Assembly (NCBI GenBank): GCA_001443525.1
Contig: LKPX01000008.1
Span: forward strand, 1 to 64,000
Direction of reading: 5' to 3'
Source: Desulfobacteraceae bacterium RAAP-1
Lineage (GTDB): Bacteria > Desulfobacterota > Desulfobacteria > Desulfobacterales > Desulfatirhabdiaceae
DNA: 64,000 nt
The notes under the pieces were generated by a model, which did not search any database, was not told where the DNA came from, and saw only the letters and a list, made by a program, of their open reading frames with translations. Position numbers and translations under genes: made by a program. Positions 41,923-51,504 of the stretch are shown in pieces. Position 1 is the stretch's first letter. Each line of letters opens with the position of its first letter.

Positions 41923-42969
41923 TTACGGGGTGACAAGTCTTTCGACTTTAGCGGTTTTTTCAAGCCCTGCCAGATATGCCTTGAGGTCTTTTTTGATTTT
42001 TTCCTGTTTCAGATATTGTCCGACCTGCCCTTTAACCTCCGCCAGTGGCATAATACCTTCGGGTTTTTTGTCTGTCAGTTTGATGATATGATATCCGAAC
42101 TGGGTTTCCACAATGCCGCTGGTTTCACCGGGTTTTAAGGCCATGACAGCATCTTCAAACGGTTTCACCATTTGGCCTTTTGAAAAATAGCCCAGATCTC
42201 CGCCTTTTGCTTTGCTGGGGCAGTCTGAATATTCCTTGGCCAGAGTCGCAAAATCACCGCCCTTTTTCAGTTTTTGCTGAATTTCCTCGATTTTTTTATG
42301 AGCTGCGGCTTTCTGAGCCGCATCCGCTTTGGGATCCACCTGAACCAGGATATGACTGGCCTTCATCTGCTCCGGATGTTTGAAGGCTTCCGGATGTGCG
42401 TCGTAGTATACCTGGATATCCTTGTCTGTGACATTGACCTTGTCAACGACCTGCTTGTTGATAAGCTCCTGGATGGCCAGATCTTCCTTGAGCTGCGTCT
42501 TGATCTGGGGTTCTGTCATCTTGATCTGGTCAAGCATTTTCTTGAACTCTTCTTCTCCCTTGAAACGCTGTTTGATGCTGGCCAGTTTGTCATTGATCTG
42601 CTGATCTGTAATTGCGACTTTTTCTTTTTTGCTTTCCTGATTGAGCAGTTCCCGATTGATCAGGTTGTCCAGCACTTCCATTTTCAGGGTTTTTAACTGA
42701 GCGTCATCTATTTTACCACCCATTTGGGCTCTGCGCTGTACGATACCTTCCATTCCTCTGTCCAGATCCGCCTGCAAAATAGGGACGCCGTTTACAGTGG
42801 CGGCGGGCGCCGAAGGCTTTTCAGCAGGAGCAGCCTGTACGGTTGCATCTGTCTTGGCTTGAGGTTTCGCCGATGCTGCTTTTTCCTGAGACAACGCCGG
42901 GAAAGCCATTGCTGCCTGAATCGTCAGCGCAATACCGGCGATGATAAACATTTGGGGTAATCTCTTCAT
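41923..42969 (-). CDS. Exported PpiC/SurA-like peptidyl-prolyl isomerase
   Basis: A 348-residue periplasmic folding factor. A signal peptide (about 1-27, ending AFPALSQ) is followed by an Ala/Pro/Lys-rich linker (about 28-58). A SurA-type N-terminal chaperone region (about 59-185: NGVPILQADLDRGM, LDNLINRELLNQESKK) comes next. A parvulin domain (about 200-300) has MKASHILVQVDPKAD, FATLAKEYSDCPSKAKGGDLGYF, GQMVKPFEDAVMALKPGE and TQFGYHIIKLTDKK. AAGGAG precedes the ATG. It probably helps outer-membrane protein folding. Confidence 0.93.
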   Translation of the reverse strand: MKRLPQMFIIAGIALTIQAAMAFPALSQEKAASAKPQAKTDATVQAAPAEKPSAPAATVNGVPILQADLDRGMEGIVQRRAQMGGKIDDAQLKTLKMEVLDNLINRELLNQESKKEKVAITDQQINDKLASIKQRFKGEEEFKKMLDQIKMTEPQIKTQLKEDLAIQELINKQVVDKVNVTDKDIQVYYDAHPEAFKHPEQMKASHILVQVDPKADAAQKAAAHKKIEEIQQKLKKGGDFATLAKEYSDCPSKAKGGDLGYFSKGQMVKPFEDAVMALKPGETSGIVETQFGYHIIKLTDKKPEGIMPLAEVKGQVGQYLKQEKIKKDLKAYLAGLEKTAKVERLVTP

Positions 42970-43066
42970 TCAAATTCTCCTTCTATGATGTGATGCGGAC
43001 GGCGACATGCCATCCAGATTTGTAATAAGTCAGTCAAAATATGGCGCTTTCTGTATTTGTCAAGTC

Positions 43067-43200
43067 TGACGACTTCGTAAAAAGTCCGCATACTGCGCCA
43101 GCGCTGCATTCTTCGTCATTGCAGCGTAAGACGAGTACACCTCATTCCTTATGATTTGCACGCCTGTCTGCAAACATTTTACAAAGTCGTCCGAAAATTT
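43067..43200 (+). repeat. Dispersed intergenic repeat, copy I
   Basis: It starts TGACGACTTCGTAAAAAGTC, has a partly decayed central hairpin (GCGTAAGACGAGTACACC), and ends with the inner inverted end TTTTACAAAGTCGTCCG. The outer right end is missing. It lies between the ppiC start region and the 3' end of the phosphohexomutase gene. Confidence 0.85.
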
Positions 43201-43214
43201 AAGATATGTGTGAC

Positions 43215-44570
43215 TTATCTATGGGTTGACTGCATTTCTGTCAGTACGGATTCCATGGCCTGGCGAATGTCGGAGAGTCTGGCTTCAGATGCCGCTTCAA
43301 ATCGCAGCACCAGCGCAGGCTGTGTGTTGGAAGCCCGGATCAGCCCCCATCCGCCGTCGAACAAAACCCGAACCCCATCGATGTCAATCACCTGGCGGCG
43401 GGTTCTGAAATGCTCTGTTACTTTTTTTACCAACGCAAATTTTTGGTCATCCGGACAATCCACCCGAATTTCCGGGGTGGTAAATGTTCGAGGGACATCC
43501 GCTAAAAGCTCGGAAAGCGTTTTGTCCGTGCGGGAAAGAATCTCAAGAAGTCTGCATGAGGCATAGGTGGCGTCATCGTATCCCAGATAGCGGTCTGCAA
43601 AAAACATATGGCCGCTCATCTCTCCTGCCAGTTCAGCATGTGTTTCCTTCATTTTCTGCTTGATCAGGGAATGACCCGTTTTCCACATGATGGGATTGCC
43701 ACCGTTTTTGGCAATGTCATCATACAGCGTCTGGGAACATTTAACTTCTGAAATAAAGGTGGCGCCCGGCTTTCTGGAAAGAATTTCGCGAGCGAAAAGA
43801 ATCATCAGTTTATCGCCGTAAACGATCTGGCCTTTTTCATCCACAACGCCGATGCGGTCTCCATCGCCGTCATATCCGATTCCCACATCGAGATGTTTTT
43901 CACGAACCAGTGAGATCAGGTCGTTCATGTTCTTGAGTACGGTGGGATCGGCTTCGTGATTGGGGAAATTACCGTCCATTTCACAATAAAGATCATGAAC
44001 TTCAAGATTCATGGATGTCATGATGGGCAGTGCTACAGGGCCTGCAGCGCCATTGGCGGCGTCTATTCCGATGCGAAGTCTTTTGGAGATGTGGATATTG
44101 TCCAGAAGATATTGCCGGTAGTCGGGAAATACGTTCGCCGTATCCAGACTGCCGGAGCCTTTCATAAAAGCTCTGTCTTCAATGATGCGCCGGATTCGCT
44201 GAATATCTTCGCCATAGACAGAGCCTGCTCCCAGACATATTTTAAAGCCGTTGTATGAAGCCGGATTATGACTGGCCGTTACCATTACGCCGCCTTCCCG
44301 CTCCAGATGATGAATGGAAAAATACAGCAGTGGCGTTGGACAGACGCCGATATCTGTCACCTGACAACCCGTGGAGATCAATCCTTCAACAACCAGACGG
44401 CCATACAGATCTGAGGAAAGCCGGCAGTCTCTGCCTGTCGTAATCCGCGAACAGCCTTTATTCCTTAAGAAAGTGCCGATGCCCTGGCCGATCATTACCA
44501 CATCATCATCGGACATATCTTTTCCCGCGATACCGCGGATATCGTACTCCCTGAACATTGAGGGATTCAT
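43215..44570 (-). CDS. Phosphomannomutase/phosphoglucomutase
   Basis: A 451-residue alpha-D-phosphohexomutase that moves phosphate between C6 and C1 of hexoses. The catalytic serine loop MVTASHNPASYNGFK has Ser near residue 100. The metal loop is GIGYDGDGDRIGVVDE, the sugar loop is LAGEMSGHMFF, and the phosphate loop is near GVRVLFDGGWGLIRASNTQPALVLRFEA. The AlgC-like order suggests dual mannose/glucose activity. AAAGGAG lies upstream. It could supply glucose 1-phosphate to the UDPGP enzyme at 8.8 kb (inference). Confidence 0.94.
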   Translation of the reverse strand: MNPSMFREYDIRGIAGKDMSDDDVVMIGQGIGTFLRNKGCSRITTGRDCRLSSDLYGRLVVEGLISTGCQVTDIGVCPTPLLYFSIHHLEREGGVMVTASHNPASYNGFKICLGAGSVYGEDIQRIRRIIEDRAFMKGSGSLDTANVFPDYRQYLLDNIHISKRLRIGIDAANGAAGPVALPIMTSMNLEVHDLYCEMDGNFPNHEADPTVLKNMNDLISLVREKHLDVGIGYDGDGDRIGVVDEKGQIVYGDKLMILFAREILSRKPGATFISEVKCSQTLYDDIAKNGGNPIMWKTGHSLIKQKMKETHAELAGEMSGHMFFADRYLGYDDATYASCRLLEILSRTDKTLSELLADVPRTFTTPEIRVDCPDDQKFALVKKVTEHFRTRRQVIDIDGVRVLFDGGWGLIRASNTQPALVLRFEAASEARLSDIRQAMESVLTEMQSTHR

Positions 44571-44867
44571 CCGTATTTCTCCTTCTTTCCGGCAGAACTG
44601 CCATATCGTTTCCTATGGATGAAAACCGCCGTTATGTAAAAGAATCCGAGACCATTATATAATAGGTGCATCTATGTCAATCCACCTAAATTATCAATAA
44701 AAATTGTAACTTTTCAGCACAAAAAAAAATGTAACTTTTGAAAAAAGTTCTTGACACGGCTTTTTGTTAAATTTACGAAGCCGTCATGATTGATTCATGA
44801 CAATAGAACTTGAAATTATCGATATCCTGTGCATCCCCCTCCGCTCATGTATGGAAAGGAGTCCGCC
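44571..44867. other. Intergenic region with short direct repeats and a repeat remnant
   Basis: TGTAACTTTT occurs twice (44705 and 44730) with starts 25 bases apart, in A-rich sequence. A remnant of the dispersed repeat, TTTACGAAGCCGTCATGA, lies at 44772-44789. TTGACA at 44751 has no well-spaced -10 partner, so I do not call a promoter. Confidence 0.5.
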
Positions 44868-47800
44868 ATGTCATTCAAATCCAGGGCGCTTGAAATCAAT
44901 CTTGCCGACTTTCATGTGGATGTCCGCATCGACTCCCGTTACCTTCCCCTTCAGGAGGCCATATCCCGCTACTATGGCCTTGCGGAGGGGGTGAATGCGT
45001 TTTTAACCGAACTTTCCCATCCTTACAAAAACTGGAAAATTGTTGTCCAGGAAACCCGAAAATACGCTCTCGATTATTTTCATATCTTCCAGAAGCATCC
45101 CAGAGGACCGGAGGTGATCGGATTGATTGCCGGTATTTTTCTGGACGCTGTCACAGAAAGCGGCATTCCGGATGTTCGCATCGACGCTGCCGACAACCTG
45201 CTGCTGTTTTTGCAAAAGGCCATCCGGGATGCTGAAGCGGATCTGCCCCGCTTTATACCGGTACTGGAATCTGTTTTTGACGGGATTCAGCAGCTTTCAG
45301 ATGGCGATTTTGAACTCTTTGTTCGAAGTTATTACTCCACCAAACGCCTTGCAGCGCTTTATCTGGAGCGCCCGCCCGAATCTCCCGCCGATTTCAGCGC
45401 CCTGAACCGCCTGCTGCACCGGCACTGTCAGGTCACATTTGCCTACTGGTTGGCTGAAGACGATCCGATGACATGGTTTGAAACGGAAGCTGAAATCGGG
45501 CACCTGCCGCTGTTTGATGATATTTTCCAGGACATCTCCCACCGGACAATGGCAATGCACCATGACAGGCTCGGCCGCCTCATGGCGTCGGAATCTATCG
45601 GCGGCAGGTCGCTGCTTCAGAGTCTGATGGCGTTTCCTTTCTACGAACAAATCGTGGATATTTATAAAAAAATTCCGCTGATTCTGTGGCAATCCAGCGA
45701 CGACAACACCCAACGCAACCAGTGGAAGGTGATTTTTCTGTTTCACATCATGAACATTTCCGGTCTTGCTCTGCTCCATGAAGACGCGCTGCAGGATATC
45801 AACCGGACATTGAGCTGGCTGATCGGCAACGATACCCACCGCAACATCATCCGGCTGATCCAGAAAACCTTTTCCATCTTAAAAACCCGCACCCAACGCT
45901 ACCCCATTACCGCAATGCAGTGCGCCCTGAACATGGGAAAAGGGGTGTATAAAACCGTGGAAAGCGATCTGGTCAACGTGTTCATGGATGCTGTCATCGA
46001 TCTGGGATTTCAGACACCGATGATCGAAGGCGTCGGAAACGACTGGCAGATACAGGCCAACAGCGCACATATTCAAAATATCCGGACATGGCTGGAGTTG
46101 ATTGAACTGAATCCCAAATGGTCCATGCGGCTGCTGTCCTGCCTGATCATTCATCTCAGGCTGGAAGGCATTTTCATCAAGGACACGGATATCTTTCCTC
46201 GCGACATCACACGTCTTTTAAACAGCGATATCGGCCCTGTCTATAACCTGATCAAGCAGTTGACACGGATATTCCCCTCTTTTTTTAATGACATCGGCGC
46301 TGAAGGAGAACTTCGGGATATTTCCACCCGGCTGGATGAGTTGACCCGCCGGAAAGACGTCCTGATTCATTTTCTGAGAAAACAAAGTCATGTGGAAAGC
46401 AGCAATCAGATGCCAGATTTCATGGATGCGGTGCTGAATTTCTGGAAAACCGGAAACAAGGCCGGCATCGAGCGCTATGTGCCGCCGGATATTTTTTACA
46501 GGATTGATGTCAACGGCCCCTTTGTTGACGGCGTCCGGCATATCATGACGCAGCTTCAGGAGCAGGGCATCCGGATTCCGGAACAACTGCCGACGATCAG
46601 CCAGGCGCAAATAACGGAGCTGATGTCCAAAATATCCGGAGCATCCGAAATGGATGTCGAACGGGTGCAGTTGATGGCGGTATTCTGTAAACTCCTGCAT
46701 ATCAAGTATCATCCGGATGACACAGAGCTTCAGCGCTATATGGAGCAGCTTGCCGTTAGCGGATTCCCCGAACTGCCGCACCTCAGAAAAGCGCTGGAGG
46801 AACCGGATATCCACCGAAAGGCTGATCTGCTCATCGGCTACCTGGAATTTCTCAAAACGATCATTCTGTCTTCAACATCGTACGAAATTCACGAAGATAT
46901 TTATAAAAAACGACATATCGCCGTGGATATCCCCTCGATGTACGGCAGTTACCATGAAATGAAATTCGATGCGCTGGGTCTGACGTTCCGGATGGAGTCG
47001 CTGCTGAATGTCCTTTTTGAAGAGCTGGTGACCTCCATCGATCTGACGCTGATCACCCATGTCACCATCCATGAAATTGCCTCACTGCTGACCCTGTTTG
47101 ACCGCGCGCTGAAAGTGGATGGCATTCACTCTGTCGAATTTGAGCGCCAGCAGGAGATGCTGAGCCATTCCCTTGAAATCAAGGGATTTACCTTTACGCA
47201 GTATCTCGATATCTTTAAAGGTTTTTCCATGGCGGTTACCCATATCATTCATGACTATTTCAACAATGTGCATGAGGAAAACCTGAACCGGATTATCGCC
47301 GTCGCCGACCGCAACCGGATATCCCCGCGCTATCAGCCTCAGGACGGAGATATGGATATCGAAAAGCGGACGCACCGGATATCTGAAATATTCTTCAGGG
47401 ATCAGATTGTGTTTTCTCTGGGACTTCAGCAACTGGACAGGCTCCTGACCCGGATACTGACCGTGCTGTTCCAGCAAGTTGACAAGCTCCGCGCTGATCA
47501 GCTCAGACTTTTGCTGCTGTATGACCCCAGCCAGGCCATCACTCCGGTTGATCAGCGCGGCCGACAGCTTCCCGGAATCATCTATATCGGCAACAAGGGC
47601 CTGAACATGGTCAAACTGAAATGTTTCGGTCTTCCGGTGCCGCCGGGTTTCATCATCACCACAGAAGCCTTCCGGTGCCGGGATATTATCGAAGATTATC
47701 CACCGGCGCAGCAAAATTTCAGAGAACAGATTTGCCATCATATCGCGGTTCTCGAAAATATGACGGGCAAGACTTTCGGCGATCCGCGGCATCCGCTCCT

Positions 47801-49049
47801 CCTTTCGGTAAGAAGCGGCGCTTCCATCTCGCAGCCGGGTATGATGGACACCCTTCTGGATGTCGGGATCAATGAAAGCATTGCAGAAGGTCTTGCCGAT
47901 GCCAGCGGCAATGCCTGGTTTGCCTGGGATAACTACCGGCGTTTTCTTCAGTGCTACGGCATGGCGGTAGGGCTGAAGCGGGATCACTTTGACGCCATCA
48001 TCGGCGATTTCAAGCAAACGCTGGGAATTCCTTTCAAGAGAGAGTTTACCGGAGCGCAGATGAAAACCATTGCCCTGGCCTATAAACAGAGCATTCTGGA
48101 TGCCGGTCATCCGGTTCTGGAAGACCCCCTGGAACAGCTCTACATGACCATTCACAGCGTGTTTCAGTCCTGGGATTCCGACAAAGCCAGAACCTATCGC
48201 AGCATCATGGGAATTTCAGATGACTGGGGCACTGCCGTGACCGTACAGGCCATGGTATATGGCAACATCTCCCAGCAGTCCGGAACCGGTGTTATCTTTA
48301 CCCATAACCCCAGGTGGCCCGGTGACCGCGTCCGGTTATGGGGCGATTTCACGACCGGCAATCAGGGAGAAGATGTGGTTTCCGGTCTGGTCAATACCCT
48401 GCCGATTTCGATCTTTCAGCAAGACATTGAAATGCGGAATACAGACATTACCCTGGAAGCCTGTTTTCCGGAAATTTACGCAGCGCTCAAAAACTGGGCC
48501 ATTGATCTGATAGAAAAAAAAGGATGGACCCCGCAGGAAATGGAATTCACCTTTGAAAGTCCGGCGGTGCAGGATCTGTTTCTGCTTCAGACCCGCGACA
48601 TGGCCATGCGGGAGCGTAAAAAAGGGATGTCGTTCGATCCGGAGGACATCTCCCGCGAGCGGTTTCTGGGACATGGCATCGGCGTGGGCGGCGGCGCCAT
48701 GAACGGCCGCGTGGTCTTTACCCTGGAAGAAATTGACCAGTGGCGCGCCGCAGAGCCGCAGACGCATCTGATTCTGATCAGAAGCGACACCGTCCCCGAT
48801 GACATCCGCGAAATACATGCGGCGGACGGATTGTTGACCGCACGCGGCGGACTGACGTCGCATGCGGCGGTCGTGGCGCATCGTCTGGGCAAAACCTGCG
48901 TCGTAGGATGCAGCGATATGGTGTGCCATGAAAAAGAAAAACAGTGCAAAATTCATCGACAGACGCTGACATCCGGAGATATGATCAGTATTGACGGTCA
49001 GGAAGGCTCGATATACATCGGCGCTGTCAGGGTGAGGAAAACCTTCTGA
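44868..49049 (+). CDS. Giant PPDK-like ATP-grasp/phosphohistidine protein without a PEP barrel
   Basis: A 1393-residue protein starting at the ATG after AAGGAG (44868). Residues 1-900 are mainly alpha-helical and unrecognised. Residues about 905-1240 are a PPDK-N ATP-binding domain (GNKGLNMVKLKCFGLPVPPGF, SVRSGASISQPGMMDTLLDVG, QSGTGVIFTHNP, GQLR-like loop replaced by GNQGEDVVSG). Residues about 1240-1390 hold the swivelling phosphohistidine domain (LLTARGGLTSHAAVVAHRLGKTCVVG, His in TSHAA). The C-terminal PEP/pyruvate barrel of true PPDK is absent. It could phosphorylate another acceptor, as the rifampin and dikinase-like families do (inference). Confidence 0.85.
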   Translation: MSFKSRALEINLADFHVDVRIDSRYLPLQEAISRYYGLAEGVNAFLTELSHPYKNWKIVVQETRKYALDYFHIFQKHPRGPEVIGLIAGIFLDAVTESGIPDVRIDAADNLLLFLQKAIRDAEADLPRFIPVLESVFDGIQQLSDGDFELFVRSYYSTKRLAALYLERPPESPADFSALNRLLHRHCQVTFAYWLAEDDPMTWFETEAEIGHLPLFDDIFQDISHRTMAMHHDRLGRLMASESIGGRSLLQSLMAFPFYEQIVDIYKKIPLILWQSSDDNTQRNQWKVIFLFHIMNISGLALLHEDALQDINRTLSWLIGNDTHRNIIRLIQKTFSILKTRTQRYPITAMQCALNMGKGVYKTVESDLVNVFMDAVIDLGFQTPMIEGVGNDWQIQANSAHIQNIRTWLELIELNPKWSMRLLSCLIIHLRLEGIFIKDTDIFPRDITRLLNSDIGPVYNLIKQLTRIFPSFFNDIGAEGELRDISTRLDELTRRKDVLIHFLRKQSHVESSNQMPDFMDAVLNFWKTGNKAGIERYVPPDIFYRIDVNGPFVDGVRHIMTQLQEQGIRIPEQLPTISQAQITELMSKISGASEMDVERVQLMAVFCKLLHIKYHPDDTELQRYMEQLAVSGFPELPHLRKALEEPDIHRKADLLIGYLEFLKTIILSSTSYEIHEDIYKKRHIAVDIPSMYGSYHEMKFDALGLTFRMESLLNVLFEELVTSIDLTLITHVTIHEIASLLTLFDRALKVDGIHSVEFERQQEMLSHSLEIKGFTFTQYLDIFKGFSMAVTHIIHDYFNNVHEENLNRIIAVADRNRISPRYQPQDGDMDIEKRTHRISEIFFRDQIVFSLGLQQLDRLLTRILTVLFQQVDKLRADQLRLLLLYDPSQAITPVDQRGRQLPGIIYIGNKGLNMVKLKCFGLPVPPGFIITTEAFRCRDIIEDYPPAQQNFREQICHHIAVLENMTGKTFGDPRHPLLLSVRSGASISQPGMMDTLLDVGINESIAEGLADASGNAWFAWDNYRRFLQCYGMAVGLKRDHFDAIIGDFKQTLGIPFKREFTGAQMKTIALAYKQSILDAGHPVLEDPLEQLYMTIHSVFQSWDSDKARTYRSIMGISDDWGTAVTVQAMVYGNISQQSGTGVIFTHNPRWPGDRVRLWGDFTTGNQGEDVVSGLVNTLPISIFQQDIEMRNTDITLEACFPEIYAALKNWAIDLIEKKGWTPQEMEFTFESPAVQDLFLLQTRDMAMRERKKGMSFDPEDISRERFLGHGIGVGGGAMNGRVVFTLEEIDQWRAAEPQTHLILIRSDTVPDDIREIHAADGLLTARGGLTSHAAVVAHRLGKTCVVGCSDMVCHEKEKQCKIHRQTLTSGDMISIDGQEGSIYIGAVRVRKTF

Positions 49050-49076
49050 CCAAAGATGATTATTTTGGAGAACAAT

Positions 49077-50204
49077 ATGATTTCACAGGAAGATATTATA
49101 AAAAAAGGGCTTGAACTGGAATTCGAAGATGTGGGTTTCACTACGGCTGAACCTTTTGAGGATCATAAAAAGCTGTTGTTATCCATGCAGGATGATTACG
49201 GCTGGGCGGAACAGGCGGGCCTTAATCTTATCAACGGCACAGATCCGTCCGCCATCCTTCCCGGAGCGAAAACCATCATCGTGCTGCTTGAAGTGTATTT
49301 TAAAAAATCCTATCCCCGAAAAATCGAAAGTCATTTTGGACGCTGTTATCTGGATGATGACCGCATAACTCATGATGGCTTGTATCTGCGAATCAAAGCG
49401 TTCAGAGAATTCCTCCGGGATAACGGCATTGATTCCAGGGTTCCCTTTAACCTGCCCCACCGGATGGCGGCAGCCCGGGCAGGCATGGGAACTTTTGGCA
49501 AAAACTGCCTGTTTTATTCCAACAAAGCGGCTCGGCAAAGTTCCTGGATTTTGCCCATTGCCGTGGTCATTGATCAGTCTTTCAGCCCCGGAACCCCCAC
49601 CATCGAAACCAAATGTCCGAACTGGTGCAGAAATGCCTGTATCGCGGCCTGCCCCACCCGTGCATTGAAAGGAGACGGCAGAATCCACCCTGAAAAATGT
49701 ATTTCCTTTCTCAGCTATTTTGGCCAGGGCATCACCCCTCTTGAACTGCGTGAACCCATGGGCATGTTCGTATATGGCTGCGATCGCTGCCAGAATGTCT
49801 GCCCCAGGAATCAGGGCTGGCTGGCCAAAGCTTTGCCCATCAATGAGAAAGTCGTGGCCAAAGCCGATGATTTCGATCTTTCCCTTCTGCTCCACATGGA
49901 CAAGGTCTATTTTGAAACCAAAATCTGGCCCCATATGTTTTACATGTCTTACACCGATATCTGGCGCTGGAAAATGAACGTGGCAAGGGTCATGGGTAAC
50001 AGCCATGACAGCCAGTACCTTCCCGATCTTGTCCGGGCGTTTAAGGACAATGAGGATGAACGGATAAAGGGTATGGCGGCCTGGGCCATCGGAAACATCG
50101 GCGGAACGGCGGGACGAAAAGCGTTGTCAGACATCAGTCAATGCGAAGCCGGCAGCGACCTGGTCAAAAAAGAAATCGATCAGGCTCGGGCTGTCTGTCT
50201 GTGA
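49077..50204 (+). CDS. QueG-like [4Fe-4S] protein with C-terminal HEAT-like repeat
   Basis: A 375-residue protein. The ATG at 49077 follows GGAG. The N-terminal half resembles the cobalamin-binding region of epoxyqueuosine reductase (LPGAKTIIVLLEVYFKK, AARAGMGTFGKNCLFYS). It is followed by two ferredoxin-type cluster motifs (KCPNWCRNACIAACPTRALKG, GCDRCQNVCPRNQG). The end carries a HEAT-like repeat (LPDLVRAFKDNEDERIKGMAAWAIGNIGG). QueG makes queuosine in tRNA, but the wider family includes reductive-dehalogenase-related proteins, so the exact reaction is unproven. It follows the PPDK-like gene by 27 bases and may share its transcript. Confidence 0.8.
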   Translation: MISQEDIIKKGLELEFEDVGFTTAEPFEDHKKLLLSMQDDYGWAEQAGLNLINGTDPSAILPGAKTIIVLLEVYFKKSYPRKIESHFGRCYLDDDRITHDGLYLRIKAFREFLRDNGIDSRVPFNLPHRMAAARAGMGTFGKNCLFYSNKAARQSSWILPIAVVIDQSFSPGTPTIETKCPNWCRNACIAACPTRALKGDGRIHPEKCISFLSYFGQGITPLELREPMGMFVYGCDRCQNVCPRNQGWLAKALPINEKVVAKADDFDLSLLLHMDKVYFETKIWPHMFYMSYTDIWRWKMNVARVMGNSHDSQYLPDLVRAFKDNEDERIKGMAAWAIGNIGGTAGRKALSDISQCEAGSDLVKKEIDQARAVCL

Positions 50205-50250
50205 TATGGAAGCTGAAATAGTTAAACAGGGGCCCTGTTTCAGCGCGGAA

Positions 50251-51105
50251 TTACCCCAGTTCGAAAGTGGTCACACCGAACAGCCGGTTGAGCGTTACAT
50301 CCGGACATTTTCCGGCATACATGCGGGCTGTCTCAAATACGGAGGTCATATGGCACCGGTTTACCAGTTCGAGCGCCGCCGAATTCACTTCCGGAATATC
50401 TATGAAAATTGAGGCGCCTTCAGGAGCATGGGCTTTCAGTGACAGGAACAGGCGCTCCGCAAGCTGCGGACTGTCTGAAAAAAGCGGTCCTATCCTGTAT
50501 CCGGATCGACACATGCGAATGACACCATACCCCGCCACCTTACCATCCTTTCCCATGACGCCGAGCGCTGTACTGCACGGCTGATGAATCCAGCACTTCA
50601 GAAATTGTGTACGGTTGTCAGGGAAAAACGGTTTGTCATAGGCGCATATCTCATCAAAAGGAATCGCCGATAACGGGACGATATCCGGGCCTTCCGGTAA
50701 ATTGCCTCCACCGGTTCCGCAATATCGGATATTGCGATAAGCTGACGCAAACCCGGCCTTTTGATAGTTGCCCTGTTGGGCGACAACGCCGTCAATGCCG
50801 ATGATACGGCCACGAAGGTAGGTAATAGCGGTATTCCCTATCTGAATGCCGTAGCCTTTGCCGCGATATGTCGGCTTTACAATGAAAAAACCAATGAAAC
50901 CGAAGGAATCGCCGTATTTCACCGCCGAAATGGTTGCGACAGGTTCATTATCCAGCAATCCTATGAAAAAGCCATGAGGATCTGCTGCGTAGAAACAGTC
51001 CGCGTCGTACAGCCCCGGATTCCATCCTTCCGCCGTAGCCCAATCCATGGCGATATCCACTTCCTGTCGAGTCATTTCTCTGATGATATAGTCATTTTCA
51101 TACAT
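50251..51105 (-). CDS. GNAT-family N-acetyltransferase with second acetyltransferase-like domain
   Basis: A 284-residue protein. Residues about 6-130 form a GNAT domain with the acetyl-CoA loop VKPTYRGKGYGIQIGNTAI. Residues about 140-284 resemble the YitH/Acetyltransf_18 C-terminal domain (FLKCWIHQPCSTALGVMGKDGKVAGYGVIRMCRSGYRIGPLFSD, IFIDIPEVNSAALELV). GGGAG lies upstream of the ATG. The substrate is unknown. It is a single gene, convergent with the QueG-like gene. Confidence 0.87.
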   Translation of the reverse strand: MYENDYIIREMTRQEVDIAMDWATAEGWNPGLYDADCFYAADPHGFFIGLLDNEPVATISAVKYGDSFGFIGFFIVKPTYRGKGYGIQIGNTAITYLRGRIIGIDGVVAQQGNYQKAGFASAYRNIRYCGTGGGNLPEGPDIVPLSAIPFDEICAYDKPFFPDNRTQFLKCWIHQPCSTALGVMGKDGKVAGYGVIRMCRSGYRIGPLFSDSPQLAERLFLSLKAHAPEGASIFIDIPEVNSAALELVNRCHMTSVFETARMYAGKCPDVTLNRLFGVTTFELG

Positions 51106-51504
51106 GATTTACTCCCGGAGTACACATCTGATGGCCTCATAAATCACAAGTGGCGCATAGGCGCACTTATCGTCAAGTGAAGATGCCGCGGCAATAATCA
51201 GATCATTTTTTTGTCTCCGGCGCCTCTGCAAGTTTTTCAGAATCACTGGAGATCGAATCATCCGCAACCATTTGATTTCCGAATGATTCATTTGTCATAT
51301 TTCTTTGTTGACTTTGATAATAAACATATCCAGAGTATTTTTCAAGCACATACGTTATTGAGCCACAACATGAATATCTCAACCGGAAGCCGGACGACTT
51401 CGCAAGGAATGAGAAAATCGAAACGGCACGATAGCCAGGCCGCCTCAGCTCATCACAGACGATGTCGTCCCAGCAGATCAGCCGTTGCCCCGCAATTTTC
51501 CGGA
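51106..51504. other. Intergenic, no supported gene
   Basis: This 399-base stretch holds a 60-codon open frame on the minus strand (51109-51291) without a recognisable product or ribosome site. A fragment, GACGACTTCGCAAGGAATGAG (51394-51414), resembles joined pieces of the dispersed repeat. No ATPase gene for the neighbouring ABC permease is here. Confidence 0.45.

Noticed and set aside
1-43200. CRISPR array from the recurring repeats
   Set aside because: Copies are kilobases apart, about 150 bases long, and contain internal hairpins. There are no regular spacers and no cas genes.
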